64,000 nt of DNA from Hyphomicrobiaceae bacterium (GCA_025351355.1 JANXWC010000139.1:1-64000), one strand, 5' to 3'; numbered from the stretch's first letter, positions 14,793-24,206 are shown. Notes: a model not told the origin generated them from the letters alone. A program made the numbers and translations.

Positions 14793-15854
14793 TCACGCGA
14801 ACCGGAACTCGGTGATCTGGCGGTAGAGTAGTCCCGGCCGCAGCACGGTAGTTGGAAAGTGCGGCAGGTTCGGGCTGTCGGGCACATGCTGCGGTTCCAG
14901 CGCAATGCCGGCACAAGCGCCGTAACGCACGCCATCCAACCCCGGAACGGCGACATTTACCTTGCTGCCGTCATAGACCTGCAACGCCGGTTCCGTCGTC
15001 CAGCATTCGAGACCAAGGCCCGAGCGTGACGAAGTCAACGTTGCCGCGTGCACCAATTCAAGTCCGGAGGTCGCATCGCTTTCGCACCGATCACGTCGCA
15101 GAAGGAACGTATTGTCGATTGCCGGGCGGCCGTCGCCGACGACAGCCCCACCGACAATGCGCGGCGTCCGAAAATCCAGATGCGTACCGGCAACGGGCGC
15201 GAGCGTTCCGTTGGGAATACTGTCGGCATCGACGGGCGCATAGAGATCTGAGCGCACCGTCAATTGATGATCGAGCGCATCGGCGCTGCCGTCGAGATTG
15301 AAATAGGAATGATGGCACGGATTGAGCACGGTCGGCGCATCGGTGAATGCCGAGAGTTCGACGCGCAGCGTTGTCGGCGCGAGCAGCACATAACGACAGC
15401 TAATCGTCAACGCGCCGGGATAACCGTTATCCCCTGCCCGTGAATGCAGAGCTAAAGTGACGGATGCGCCGTCTGCATGGAGCAGTGTCCACGGTATTTT
15501 GCCAAACCCGGTCGCCCCGCCGCCATGCAAGGCGGTGCGACCATTCTCGTTCAGCGGCAATTGATACGCCACGCCGTCGAGCACAAAGCGGCCGCCCCCG
15601 ATGCGATTGCCGTAGCGCCCGGCTATGGCGCCCAAGTGTGGTGAATGCCGGCGGTAATCCTCGACCGAATTCAACCCCAGCACAACCCGCTGCATCGCGC
15701 CATCCAACCGCCGCACTTGCAGATCGCGAACGGTGGCACCGAGTTCGATGATGGAAACGGTCATGCTGCCATCGGCGCTACCGAGGACAATCTCGCGGAT
15801 ATCGCGACCATCGAGCCGGCCAAAGGAATGAACGTCAGGGGAATGGCTGGACAT
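14793..15854 (-). CDS. galM: aldose 1-epimerase (galactose mutarotase)
   Basis: Interconverts alpha and beta anomers of aldoses. The galM fold is shown by GATVRDLQV, GRYGNRIGGGRF, the catalytic-His region NPCHHSYFNLDG and the catalytic-Glu region GIALEPQHVPDSPN near the C-terminus. Length (353 residues) matches the family. No other sugar catabolism genes are adjacent, so its physiological sugar is unclear. It lies upstream of no obvious partner on the same strand: the glycosyltransferase gene starts further upstream at 17204 and ends 48 bases before this start. Confidence 0.93.
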   Translation of the reverse strand: MSSHSPDVHSFGRLDGRDIREIVLGSADGSMTVSIIELGATVRDLQVRRLDGAMQRVVLGLNSVEDYRRHSPHLGAIAGRYGNRIGGGRFVLDGVAYQLPLNENGRTALHGGGATGFGKIPWTLLHADGASVTLALHSRAGDNGYPGALTISCRYVLLAPTTLRVELSAFTDAPTVLNPCHHSYFNLDGSADALDHQLTVRSDLYAPVDADSIPNGTLAPVAGTHLDFRTPRIVGGAVVGDGRPAIDNTFLLRRDRCESDATSGLELVHAATLTSSRSGLGLECWTTEPALQVYDGSKVNVAVPGLDGVRYGACAGIALEPQHVPDSPNLPHFPTTVLRPGLLYRQITEFRFA

Positions 15855-15902
15855 ACAAAATTTCCCAAGGCCGCATGATGCGGACGACGATCGACGTCGC
15901 GA

Positions 15903-17204
15903 TCATACCACGGTCGCGAATTGGCTCTGCAGGTTCGTCCCGAGCAGCGCGTCATAGACCGCAAGCGTATCCGACTGCAGCCGCACCAGCGTGAAATTTG
16001 CAATCGCGTGCTGACGCGCCCGCGCGGCAATGACGGCGTGCTGCTGCTCAGTCAACGCCAGCGCTTCCGCCAGCGCGCTGGCGAGCGCATCCGCGTCCGC
16101 AGGCGGCACCAGCCAACCGGTCTCGGTACCGGCCGCGACATCGGGCAGTGCCAGCACCGTTTCCGGCGGCGCGCCGAGCCGGGCCGCAATAACCGGCGAA
16201 CCCGCCGCTTGCGCCTCGATCGCGGCACGCCCGAAAGCCTCCGGTTCCGTCGACGGCACCAATGTCACCCACGACGTCGCAAACGCTGCCGGCATATCCT
16301 CCACATGCCCCACCAATTTCACCACCGCCTCCAAGCGATGCAACTTTATCCGTTCGCTGATCTCGCGCACGTAGTCGTCACGGCCCTGCGCGTCGCCCGC
16401 CAGGATGATCACCGTTGCTGGCCCACTGCCGGCCGCGCCCGGGAAGGCCAATCCAAGCCTGGCAGCCGCATCGATGACGACACGTTGGCCTTTCCAGCCG
16501 GTCAGGCGCGCTGCGTGCAGAACGATGCGGGTGTCCGCGGATAAGCCCCAAGCGGCCCGCAACGTAGCGATACGCGCAGACGCAATAGTGTTTGGATCGA
16601 ACAATTCCGGATCAATGCCGCGGGGAATGACTGCGATCCGCTCGATGGGCGTCGCGTAGCGCATCCGGATAAGTCGGGCCGTATAATTCGAGTTGGCAAT
16701 CACGCGGTCTGCACGCGCCATGACACTATTGTACAGACGCTTAACCACTCCCTTCTCGCTATACGCGCCATGATAAGTCGTGACGAACGGGATGCCGGCG
16801 CGCCGCGCGGCGATCAGCGCACTCCACGCCGGCGCGCGGCTGCGGGCATGCAGCAAGTCGATCTTTTCGCTTTTAACGAGATCGACAAGGCGGCCTGCGT
16901 TGACAGCAATTCTTGCCGGGTTCTTCGTGGCCGCCGGAAAATCGATAATTTCGCCACCGGCTTGGCGAACCGCATCCGCCATGCGACCACTCTCGGCCGC
17001 TACGAGCGCACGCCCACCAGCGCCCGTAATAGCCGCACACATTTCCACGACCGTACGCTCGGCCCCACCTGTCACCAGCTTGGGAATGATCTGTAGAATG
17101 GTGGGGCGATGCGGCAGCAAAATCTGTGGGCTCACGATGGCAGGAATGACCAGCGCATCGTTACCCCATATTGCCGGCAATTGCGACCGCGACCGCGACC
17201 ACAC
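15903..17204 (-). CDS. glycosyltransferase family 4
   Basis: A GT-B-fold retaining transferase. The N-terminal acceptor domain has LQIIPKLVTGGAERTVVEMC, typical of GT4 enzymes of polysaccharide or LPS assembly. The donor domain shows VIPRGIDPELFDP, LHAARLTGWKGQRVVIDAAA and the EX7E signature in EPEAFGRAAIEAQAAG. About 430 residues, so normal size. The exact start is uncertain because the first ~33 residues are not family-like; a start nearer the PHRPTILQIIPKL segment is possible. It begins 4 bases after the DUF1428 gene and is probably co-transcribed with it. Sugar donor unknown. Confidence 0.88.
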   Translation of the reverse strand: MWSRSRSQLPAIWGNDALVIPAIVSPQILLPHRPTILQIIPKLVTGGAERTVVEMCAAITGAGGRALVAAESGRMADAVRQAGGEIIDFPAATKNPARIAVNAGRLVDLVKSEKIDLLHARSRAPAWSALIAARRAGIPFVTTYHGAYSEKGVVKRLYNSVMARADRVIANSNYTARLIRMRYATPIERIAVIPRGIDPELFDPNTIASARIATLRAAWGLSADTRIVLHAARLTGWKGQRVVIDAAARLGLAFPGAAGSGPATVIILAGDAQGRDDYVREISERIKLHRLEAVVKLVGHVEDMPAAFATSWVTLVPSTEPEAFGRAAIEAQAAGSPVIAARLGAPPETVLALPDVAAGTETGWLVPPADADALASALAEALALTEQQHAVIAARARQHAIANFTLVRLQSDTLAVYDALLGTNLQSQFATVV

Positions 17205-17208
17205 CAGC

Positions 17209-17568
17209 CTATTTCTTCAGATCGAGCAGCGTCGCAAAACCGCCGAAGAGCATCCGCTTGCCGTCGAACGGCATTCCCATGGCGCCGGGCTGCATGCGCG
17301 GATCGGCCATAACTTTTTTCATGCCGGCGTCGCGCACGGCCTTGGATGGCCACTCGATCCACGAAAATACAACCATCTCGGCGTCGCTTGCTTTGACCGC
17401 CCCCCAGAAGTCGGTCGTCTTTCCCTTCGGCACATCGTCGCCCCAACATTCGACGATGCGCAATGCGCCATTCTCAAGAAAAATCGGCGAGGTCCGCTCA
17501 GACAATTGTTTGTAGTCTTCCTTCCTTGCCGTGGGCACCGGAATTAGCAGTCCATCAACATAGGTCAT
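17209..17568 (-). CDS. DUF1428 family protein (YbaA-like)
   Basis: A 119-residue cytoplasmic protein with the family features MTYVDGLLIPVP, a WGDDVPKGKTTDFWGAVK block and the closing MPFDGKRMLFGGF. DUF1428 is a dimeric ferredoxin-like fold related to dimeric alpha/beta-barrel proteins. No function is established. AAGGAG lies 7 bases before the ATG. The glycosyltransferase gene follows directly, but a functional link is not evident. Confidence 0.9.
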   Translation of the reverse strand: MTYVDGLLIPVPTARKEDYKQLSERTSPIFLENGALRIVECWGDDVPKGKTTDFWGAVKASDAEMVVFSWIEWPSKAVRDAGMKKVMADPRMQPGAMGMPFDGKRMLFGGFATLLDLKK

Positions 17569-17642
17569 TGCATGGCTCCTTCTGCTGACAAGTGAACAAA
17601 CACGTTTTCAAGCCCCTTTCCGCAATCCATCGAAGCGGGCAA

Positions 17643-18242
17643 TCACTGCGTAGGCCTCACGCCATCCTTGCTGACCTGCACGCGCGCGGCCACCAAATTC
17701 TCTCCAGCTTCTTTGCGCGCAAAAACAAATACAGTTTCACCCGGCTTGAGGTCCGCACGCGTGCCAGGCACAGCCTGCGACATTGCCGTTTCCGGCACGA
17801 CCAGCGCTTTCACAGTTCCCGTCTTGTAATTGAGCGTCAATTCCGATCCGTCCGTACCGGCGACAGTGCCCTCGACGACGGCATTCGTCATCGTCGCATT
17901 GGGAGCAAGATCCCAATCTGACAGGCCTTGCGGAGCCGTTGCCGAGATGGGACGCACGTCGATGGCAACTCTGCCACCGTCGGCTCGCATGATCGTCGTC
18001 ACGCCCAGTGTCATTCCCGATTTCACATCGGCCATCGAGAACGCTTTGGTTGCGGCAACTGGTGCGGCTTCCGGCACATCCACCACCACATCGCCGCTTC
18101 TCGTTTTAATCGCCAGCACTTTTCCGTCAAACGACGTGATGACACCACGCACGTTGACACGCGCCTCCTGCGCCATCGCGGGATGCAATTGAATAACGGC
18201 ACCGATGGCGGCTGCAGCGCAAAAAGCTCGGACAAAGTGCAT
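17643..18242 (-). CDS. exported protein of unknown function next to cytochrome b561
   Basis: From the ATG at 18242 the product has 199 residues with a signal peptide (FVRAFCAAAAIGAVIQLHPAMAQ). The mature part is a repeated beta-rich OB-like arrangement (VRGVITSFDGKVLAIKTRSG and a second VEGTVAGTDGSELTLNYKTG), similar to DUF5666-type periplasmic proteins. It follows the cytochrome b561 gene by 64 bases on the same strand. That pairing is common in Rhizobiales and suggests a periplasmic redox or metal-related role, but the function is unknown. Confidence 0.75.
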   Translation of the reverse strand: MHFVRAFCAAAAIGAVIQLHPAMAQEARVNVRGVITSFDGKVLAIKTRSGDVVVDVPEAAPVAATKAFSMADVKSGMTLGVTTIMRADGGRVAIDVRPISATAPQGLSDWDLAPNATMTNAVVEGTVAGTDGSELTLNYKTGTVKALVVPETAMSQAVPGTRADLKPGETVFVFARKEAGENLVAARVQVSKDGVRPTQ

Positions 18243-18306
18243 GGTCGATCCCGGGTGGCGCCGGTACGTTACCGGCGCCTCACAAAAGACCTTGAGGCGG
18301 CGCCTG

Positions 18307-18909
18307 TCAAACCCCGCCGCGCCCCATTCGGCGCAATACAGTGTCGCGCTTGAAATAGTGGTGCCAGAGCGCAGCGGCGATATGCACCACCACCAAGACT
18401 TGGAGAAAATGCGAAATGAATTCGTGCCAGGCTTCCCAGTACTTGGTGACATCGCGAGTCGGTACGGCATGAAAGGCTGGCACTTTGATAAAGCCTAGCC
18501 AGCGCAAATCCCAGTTGGCAGCGCGCGCCGGATTGGCATCCAATCGTGTCGGCAGGCTGCTCCACATCATGTAACCGGTGAAGGCCATGCACAGCAGCAG
18601 CAGATAGAGCGCCAAGTGCGCCGCGTGCGCTGCACCCGTCTCCCAGGCCGCGGTGCCAGTGGGTTGATGCGGCGTCTTTTCACTCAGCCGCCAGACGATC
18701 CGCAGTGCGAGTAGCAAGGCGAAGTAGACAGCAATCAGCGCATGCGTAGCGTAGTTCCATTGCCGGACTTCACGCGCGGCCAGATGCGTCATCCACCAGC
18801 CGTGTGTCAGCAGGCCGATAATGACGATCGCACTCAACCAATGCAGCGTGCGTGTGACGGATCCCCAGCTTTCCCGCGTCGATCTCAGTGTATTTGTCGT
18901 ATTCGACAT
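18307..18909 (-). CDS. cytochrome b561 family membrane protein
   Basis: Four membrane helices with the di-heme His pattern: RTLHWLSAIVIIGLLTHGWW in helix 1, WNYATHALIAVYF in helix 2, and HEFISHFLQVLVVVHIAAAL in helix 4. This is the bacterial CybB type, transferring electrons from quinol to periplasmic acceptors. Length (200 residues) is slightly above the usual ~180 because of a loop at ~130-150. It is the first gene of a two-gene unit with the exported protein at 17643-18242. Confidence 0.9.
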   Translation of the reverse strand: MSNTTNTLRSTRESWGSVTRTLHWLSAIVIIGLLTHGWWMTHLAAREVRQWNYATHALIAVYFALLLALRIVWRLSEKTPHQPTGTAAWETGAAHAAHLALYLLLLCMAFTGYMMWSSLPTRLDANPARAANWDLRWLGFIKVPAFHAVPTRDVTKYWEAWHEFISHFLQVLVVVHIAAALWHHYFKRDTVLRRMGRGGV

Positions 18910-18987
18910 GCAAGCTCCCGCGCTATCTCGGCGCCTATTTGATTCTGTTGCCGCAGCAGAGACAGATAATTCAGCCGCTGACCACCC

Positions 18988-19521
18988 TTAATGCCCTTCA
19001 AACTGCATCAATGAGCGGACAGCAATCCCCTGTTGTTGCAGCAGCTTCGTTCCGCCCAACTCCGGCAGATCAATAATGAAACACGCGCCGACGATTTCAC
19101 CACCGGCACGCAAAATGAGTTTGGCCGCGGCCTCCGCCGTACCACCCGTCGCAATCAGATCATCGACGATCAGGATGCGGCGGCCGCGATCCAGCGCGTC
19201 TTGATGCATCTCCACGGTGTCCGTGCCGTATTCGAGTTGATACTCTTGCGCATAAACTTTCCACGGCAGCTTGCCCTTCTTGCGAATGGGAATGAAGCCG
19301 CAACCGAGCTTGTCGGCCATCGCCCCGCCCATGATGAAGCCGCGTGCCTCGATGCCCGCGATGGCATCGATCGGTGCCGTGCGATACGGCTCCGTCAGTT
19401 GCGCAATCAGCGCCTTGAAACCCTGCGCGTCGCCGAACAACGTCGTGACATCGCGAAACATGATGCCAGCCTTCGGGTGATCCGGAATGGTCCGTATCAG
19501 GCGCTTGAGATCTGTGGTCAT
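18988..19521 (-). CDS. apt: adenine phosphoribosyltransferase
   Basis: Salvages adenine to AMP using PRPP, in the cytoplasm. Signatures are DHPKAGIMFRDVTTLFGD, GIEARGFIMGGAMA and the PRPP-binding loop ILIVDDLIATGGT. The start at 19521 (MTTDLKRLIRTIPD) gives 177 residues, the normal size. It lies 14 bases downstream of arfB on the same strand, so the two are likely co-transcribed. Confidence 0.95.
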   Translation of the reverse strand: MTTDLKRLIRTIPDHPKAGIMFRDVTTLFGDAQGFKALIAQLTEPYRTAPIDAIAGIEARGFIMGGAMADKLGCGFIPIRKKGKLPWKVYAQEYQLEYGTDTVEMHQDALDRGRRILIVDDLIATGGTAEAAAKLILRAGGEIVGACFIIDLPELGGTKLLQQQGIAVRSLMQFEGH

Positions 19522-19535
19522 TGCGTTGTCCCGCT

Positions 19536-19955
19536 CTAATCCCAACCGCCGGGTTGGCGCATTTTCTTCACCGTGCTGCGCTTCTTCTTGCCTTCCACGC
19601 GGCGCTGCTTGGAGGCGAATGTCGGCTTGGTCTTGATGCGCTTCTTCGGCACCACGGTCGCCGCCTGGATCAATTCGATCAGCCGCTCGCGTGCATCTTT
19701 GCGATTGGCATCCTGGGTGCGAAAACGCTCCGCCTGGATGATCAGCACGCCATCCTTGGTCATGCGATGACCGGCCAGCCGCGTCAGGCGCACTTTCACC
19801 GGCTCGGGCAGCGATGGCGATTGGCGCACATCAAAGCGCAACTCGACAGCCGTCGAAACTTTGTTGACGTTCTGCCCGCCTGGGCCGGACGAGCGCACGA
19901 AGCTTTCCGATAGTTCGTCGTCGTCGATTGAAATGGTACCAGTGATTCGGATCAT
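19536..19955 (-). CDS. arfB: alternative ribosome-rescue factor ArfB (YaeJ)
   Basis: A peptidyl-tRNA hydrolase that frees ribosomes stalled without a stop codon. The catalytic GGQ lies in SSGPGGQNVNKVSTAVELRF. The basic C-terminal tail that enters the empty mRNA channel is present (KKKRSTVKKMRQPGGW). From the ATG at 19955 the product has 139 residues, as in Escherichia coli. With smpB (23435-23914) the window encodes components of both main rescue pathways. Confidence 0.93.
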   Translation of the reverse strand: MIRITGTISIDDDELSESFVRSSGPGGQNVNKVSTAVELRFDVRQSPSLPEPVKVRLTRLAGHRMTKDGVLIIQAERFRTQDANRKDARERLIELIQAATVVPKKRIKTKPTFASKQRRVEGKKKRSTVKKMRQPGGWD

Positions 19956-20014
19956 GCAGCGGTTATAGCAAGCCGCGCGCGAAGGCACAAAAGCGTTGTA
20001 CCGGCAGCTGCCGG

Positions 20015-20911
20015 CTACATGTTGGATTGTAGCGCATCCAGCGCCAGTACCATCCCCGCCAACGTATCGAAACCCGAGGAATGGCCTATCGTCGCGAGCG
20101 TCGCGAGGTGAGCGGGAAACGATGCGACGTCACCGGCCAGGATGGCGTTGAGCGCCGCGTGCATCGCGGCAGCGCCAAGCCCATCGGCGGTTGCTGCCAG
20201 ATGCGCCGCGCTGATCTCGACCGTCAGCAAATCCAGTTCCGGCTCCAGACCCGCCCACAATTCATCGCGCAAACGTGTCCGCCCCATCGCCGACAGCACC
20301 AGAAATACACCGCCGAGCAAGTCATCGCCGGATGGCGTCAAGCCGGGCCCAAGACCGAGCAGCAACGTTGCCGTGCGCAGAAATTTCGGTGTGGCACGAT
20401 CGGCCGCCAGCGACGTCACAAAGTCTTTTCGCAAGTCCGCGACAAGGTCCGCTGCTGCGTGCGACGCGCGGTCGCCACCACGCCCCGCACCTAACACCAG
20501 GCCGCTCAATCCCTCCGCCGGACACAAAGGTGCGGCCGATCTCCGCAGCTCCAACAGGCTTTGCGCGAGCCGAGCTGGCGTGCTCACAATCCACGGCGGC
20601 GGCTTCCAAACAGATAGACCCACCAGACCAAGTGCAAACCGATCACCAATGTGCAGTTGACCATGCGCCACGCCACCTTTGGCCTCGCGCGTGATGCCCA
20701 GAGCGGCCCAATCGGGCGCGGCGTTGCCCGACGTCATCAAGACATTCAATGGCCCGTCACCCAACACCTCGATGCCGATGCAGGCAATTCCGCGCACCGT
20801 CGAAATATAGCAGCAGCGTTCAAAGACGGCGATAACCTCCACGTCGCCGTCGTGCTCGAGCAACCCGGCGGCAATGGGCCCCAAGCTGATCGGATGCACG
20901 GCGTTCGTCAT
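20015..20911 (-). CDS. DUF2877 protein (AllH/YlbF-like subunit)
   Basis: The family hallmark is the glycine-rich LLLGLGPGLTPSGDDLLGG near residue 195. DUF2877 proteins such as E. coli YlbF (AllH) act with FdrA-like and DUF1116 proteins in oxamate carbamoyl transfer during anaerobic allantoin/purine breakdown. Here the gene is the last of a three-gene unit and its ATG overlaps the carbamate kinase stop by four bases. The third usual partner, DUF1116, is absent from the window. Length (298 residues) is close to the family norm. Confidence 0.8.
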   Translation of the reverse strand: MTNAVHPISLGPIAAGLLEHDGDVEVIAVFERCCYISTVRGIACIGIEVLGDGPLNVLMTSGNAAPDWAALGITREAKGGVAHGQLHIGDRFALGLVGLSVWKPPPWIVSTPARLAQSLLELRRSAAPLCPAEGLSGLVLGAGRGGDRASHAAADLVADLRKDFVTSLAADRATPKFLRTATLLLGLGPGLTPSGDDLLGGVFLVLSAMGRTRLRDELWAGLEPELDLLTVEISAAHLAATADGLGAAAMHAALNAILAGDVASFPAHLATLATIGHSSGFDTLAGMVLALDALQSNM

Positions 20912-21897
20912 GGCGTGTCCGGCACTACGTGCGTGCCTGTCTCACCCCGCAGCGCCGGCACCGCGTCGGACAGCTGCGCGATCACCGCATGCTTGCCGCC
21001 ACCTTCGATAAAGCGAATGGCCGCATCGATTTTCGGCCCCATGCTACCGGGCGGAAAATGGCCCTCCGCACGCAAGGCCTTCAGCTCCGATAGCGTGACC
21101 CGGTCCAGAGCGCGCTGTTGCGGGGTGCCGAAATGCACGGCGACCTTCGGCACCGCCGTCAGCAGCATGATCGTATCTACCCCCAACACTTTGGCCATGT
21201 GCTGCGTGGTCAGGTCCTTGTCGATGACGGCCTCGACGCCATGGCGCACGCCCTTCGGCCCGCGGATCACCGGAATGCCGCCGCCACCGCCGGCAATCAC
21301 AACTGTGCCGCGCTTCGCCAGCACCTCGATCAGCGAGATATCGCAGATATGCTTGGGGATAGGCGACGGCACGACATGGCGGAAACCGCGATCGCCGTCA
21401 CGCTTCATGGTCCAACCGAGTTCGCGGCCAATCGCCTCGGATTGGTCTGCACTGAAAAACGGGCCGATGAATTTAGTTGGATTTTTGAACGCGGGATCGG
21501 CGGCGTCGACCTCCACCTGCGTCAGCAGACACGCCACGTGTCGTCCATTGTCCGCCTCGCGCAGCGCATTTTCCAACGCCTGCATCAACAGGTACGCGAT
21601 ACCGCCCTGGCTATGAGCCACGCAGATATCCAGCGACATCGGCGGAATGCGATCGCGCGTCAGCGCCTGCCGCATCAGGATCTTGCCGACTACGGGCCCG
21701 TTGCCATGGGTGATGATCAATTCCGAATTCAGCAGTGCCAGCGGCAACAGCGATGCAGCCGTCAGCCGCGCAATCTCCTTCTGCTCGACGGACGTGCCGG
21801 CGATATTTTCAGGATGTGTCGCGTTACCGCCGATGGCGATGATCAACCGCTTGGGCGTTTTGCTCTCGGGAACCGGATTGCTTGGCATCGCTGGCAC
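20908..21897 (-). CDS. arcC: carbamate kinase
   Basis: Makes ATP and carbamate from carbamoyl phosphate and ADP (reversible). Family blocks seen are RLIIAIGGNATHPE, ITHGNGPVVGKI, VVIAGGGGGIPVI and the AVIDKDLTTQHMAKVLGVD nucleotide region. Its location between fdrA and a DUF2877 gene indicates the catabolic version that recovers ATP from carbamoyl phosphate made by oxamate-type carbamoyl transfer, like E. coli YbcF (AllK), rather than arginine deiminase metabolism. Two possible ATG starts lie three codons apart. Confidence 0.92.
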   Translation of the reverse strand: MPAMPSNPVPESKTPKRLIIAIGGNATHPENIAGTSVEQKEIARLTAASLLPLALLNSELIITHGNGPVVGKILMRQALTRDRIPPMSLDICVAHSQGGIAYLLMQALENALREADNGRHVACLLTQVEVDAADPAFKNPTKFIGPFFSADQSEAIGRELGWTMKRDGDRGFRHVVPSPIPKHICDISLIEVLAKRGTVVIAGGGGGIPVIRGPKGVRHGVEAVIDKDLTTQHMAKVLGVDTIMLLTAVPKVAVHFGTPQQRALDRVTLSELKALRAEGHFPPGSMGPKIDAAIRFIEGGGKHAVIAQLSDAVPALRGETGTHVVPDTP

Positions 21898-21908
21898 TCT
21901 GCATGGCG

Positions 21909-23390
21909 TTACGGGCTGATGTGTTGGATCGCAAGCCGCACCGCCGCTGCATTAGATGGCGCAACCACGACACCGGCAGCACGCAATTTCGCCTGCTGTT
22001 GCGTTAATCCCTGCGGGTCCCCTGCCGTGCCGGTAACCGACGTGATCACCAACGGGTGCGGTTGTTGCGCGCGCGCCAGCACCGACACGATATGGCCGGC
22101 AGGATCGGCGTGCGCCCCATAGCCCAGCACCACGTCGATCAGCACCACACCGACGCCGGGTTCAGCCAACGCCGCCAGCAACGGCGCCTCACGCACCGCC
22201 GGTTCAATCATCGGATGCGGACGGCCCTGGGTGTATTCGTCATCGCCGAGATCGATCAATGTGTGGCCAGGCAACGACGCCGACAACGGCAGACTGCCGG
22301 GTATCGGCACGTTCGACGCGCATGCGAGGCCCGCTGACGCCAATACTACCTGCGCCTCCGCGCACAACGTGCCCCCCGCGAATAACCCGCGCATAAATTT
22401 ACCGGCGGCGCCGCCGGTTTTTGTCACAGCCTCGCGTTCCAGCGTTTGCTTGAGCGCATGGCCAGCGGCCGCTTCAAGCGTCGCCACCATTTTAGCGTTG
22501 GACGGCATAGGCTCGTCCGTGCCGCCGATGAAGCAGATCGTATATGGCTTGACCGAATTGGCCACCCGCGCCAGCACGGCGCGCGCCACATCTGGCGCTG
22601 GCGGCTTCGAGATGATCACGATATGCCGCGTGCCGGGATCGCCGTCCAGCAGATCGATGGCCATCAGGGTCGTGATGCCGCCGACCTCCGCTTTCAGATC
22701 GCGCCCGCCGGTACCGATGGCGTGCGAGATGCCACCGCCGTTGTTGGCGATCAGGCAGCTGACTTCTTGGATTCCCGTGCCGGACGCGCCGATGATGCCG
22801 ATGTCGCCTCTCGGGACCACATTGGCAAAACCCAGTGCCGTTCCATTTATAATGGCGGTGCCGCAGTCCGGACCCATCATCAACAAACCCTGCTCGCGCG
22901 CGAATTGCTTAAGTGCGACCTCTTCCGCGATCGGCACGTTGTCGGAAAACATCATCACGTTGAGGCCACGGTTCAACGCCTTACGCGCCTCGGCAGCAGC
23001 AAAAACTCCGGGCACCGATATCAAGGCAAGGTTTGCGGCGGGATCGGCGGCAACGGCGGCACGTATTGTCCGCGGCGTGTACGCAGCCCCACCAGACTTT
23101 TGTGCTTTCGGCGCGTCCAACAACGCGCGGGCCGCAGCCAGTGCGGCATCGGCGGCGGCCTGCGTATGCGCGGAGACGGCGATCACCAGATCACCGTTCG
23201 CAGCCCCCCGTCCACCATCGGCGAGCACACCGGCATCCTCCATGATGCGCCGGTTGGCCGGCGTGCCCATCATCATGCCGCATTCGATCACGCCATCGCC
23301 GCCAGCGATCGTCCTCGACATCCGCATCAGCGCCACCGAGTCGAAATATACCCCCCGGCGAACTTCATTGACGACGATACTGCTGCTCAT
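21909..23390 (-). CDS. fdrA: FdrA-like acyl-CoA synthetase-family protein (AllF-like)
   Basis: A two-part succinyl-CoA-synthetase-like protein of 493 residues. The N-terminal part has RGVYFDSVALMRMS and the CoA-binding-like GDIGIIGASGTGIQEVSCLI. The FdrA signature ISHAIGTGGRDLKAEVGG lies near the middle. The C-terminal ligase-like half contains IDVVLGYGAHADPAGH. In E. coli FdrA is a subunit of oxamate carbamoyltransferase. It is the first gene of the fdrA-arcC-DUF2877 unit, 11 bases before the kinase. It is shorter than E. coli FdrA (~555 residues). Confidence 0.85.
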   Translation of the reverse strand: MSSSIVVNEVRRGVYFDSVALMRMSRTIAGGDGVIECGMMMGTPANRRIMEDAGVLADGGRGAANGDLVIAVSAHTQAAADAALAAARALLDAPKAQKSGGAAYTPRTIRAAVAADPAANLALISVPGVFAAAEARKALNRGLNVMMFSDNVPIAEEVALKQFAREQGLLMMGPDCGTAIINGTALGFANVVPRGDIGIIGASGTGIQEVSCLIANNGGGISHAIGTGGRDLKAEVGGITTLMAIDLLDGDPGTRHIVIISKPPAPDVARAVLARVANSVKPYTICFIGGTDEPMPSNAKMVATLEAAAGHALKQTLEREAVTKTGGAAGKFMRGLFAGGTLCAEAQVVLASAGLACASNVPIPGSLPLSASLPGHTLIDLGDDEYTQGRPHPMIEPAVREAPLLAALAEPGVGVVLIDVVLGYGAHADPAGHIVSVLARAQQPHPLVITSVTGTAGDPQGLTQQQAKLRAAGVVVAPSNAAAVRLAIQHISP

Positions 23391-23434
23391 GCTCTGCCCT
23401 GCACCTCTCGCCAGCTCAACACTTTATCTGCCGC

Positions 23435-23914
23435 TCACCCGTTCTTGTCGCCGCGCATCAGGCGCGCCTTGTCCCGCTGCCAATCACGTTTCGCAGCATC
23501 GGCGCGGCGGTCGTGCAATTTTTTACCCTTGGCCAACCCCAGTTTCAGTTTCGCCCGCCCCTTGGCGTTGAAATAGATCTCCAGCGGAATGAGCGTCATG
23601 CCCTCGCGATCAATGGCGATCTGCAGCTTGTGGATTTCCCGCGCCTTCAGCAGCAGCCTCCGCGGTCGGCGCGGCACGTGCTGGAAAAACGGCCCGGCCA
23701 TCTTGTATTCTGGAATATAGGAGTTGAGCAGAATCAGCCCGCTCGCCTCCGGCGACGCATAGCTTTCGGCGATGTTGGCATGACCGAGGCGCAGCGATTT
23801 GACTTCGGTACCGGTCAGCGAAATGCCGGCCTCGAAGACCTGCTCGATGAAGTATTCATGCCGGGCCTTCCGGTTCTCGGCGACGATTTTGTGATCGGGG
23901 TCCTTGGCGGCCAT
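23435..23914 (-). CDS. smpB: SsrA-binding protein SmpB
   Basis: Binds tmRNA and starts trans-translation at stalled ribosomes. The family blocks [39 protein letters not shown] and [15 protein letters not shown] are present. The end has the basic tail ([13 protein letters not shown]) that fills the empty mRNA channel. It has 159 residues, the usual size. It is the gene upstream of fdrA on the same strand, with 44 bases between them. Confidence 0.96.
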   Translation of the reverse strand: MAAKDPDHKIVAENRKARHEYFIEQVFEAGISLTGTEVKSLRLGHANIAESYASPEASGLILLNSYIPEYKMAGPFFQHVPRRPRRLLLKAREIHKLQIAIDREGMTLIPLEIYFNAKGRAKLKLGLAKGKKLHDRRADAAKRDWQRDKARLMRGDKNG

Positions 23915-23990
23915 CGACCGGGGTTCCTTGCTGAAAAGCTGAATTCGCCTCTCTCGCCGGGCGTCAAGCTGCGCAGTACATTAGAGCGGA

Positions 23991-24206
23991 TTAGACTCCC
24001 GCCGTCCCGGGCGTCGCGGTTGGATCAGCTTTCGCATTTTTGATTAGCGTCGCCAACTGTTTCGTGATCGTCCGCCCCTCGATCTGGTTGATTGAGTACC
24101 CCTCCGCCTTCAGACGTTTTTTGACGTCGGTCAACGTTTCACATTCGCCCGACTTGGCGATCTGAAAGGCACGTTCCAAGGCGGTTATATTTTGGTCCAT
24201 AGTCAT
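23991..24206 (-). CDS. small conserved protein, probable helical DNA/RNA-associated or unknown
   Basis: Starting at 24206 the protein has 71 residues (an alternative start is 24257). It is helical and highly charged: NITALERAFQIAKSG, then DVKKRLKAEGYSINQIEG and QLATLIKNAK. The layout recalls a small winged or helix-turn-helix fold, but no function is known. It lies 76 bases upstream of smpB on the same strand. Confidence 0.6.
   Translation of the reverse strand: MTMDQNITALERAFQIAKSGECETLTDVKKRLKAEGYSINQIEGRTITKQLATLIKNAKADPTATPGTAGV

Noticed and set aside
22231-23576. Two overlapping plus-strand frames of 376-446 codons opposite fdrA
   Set aside because: Low-complexity Arg/Ala/Pro translations typical of shadow frames in GC-rich DNA.
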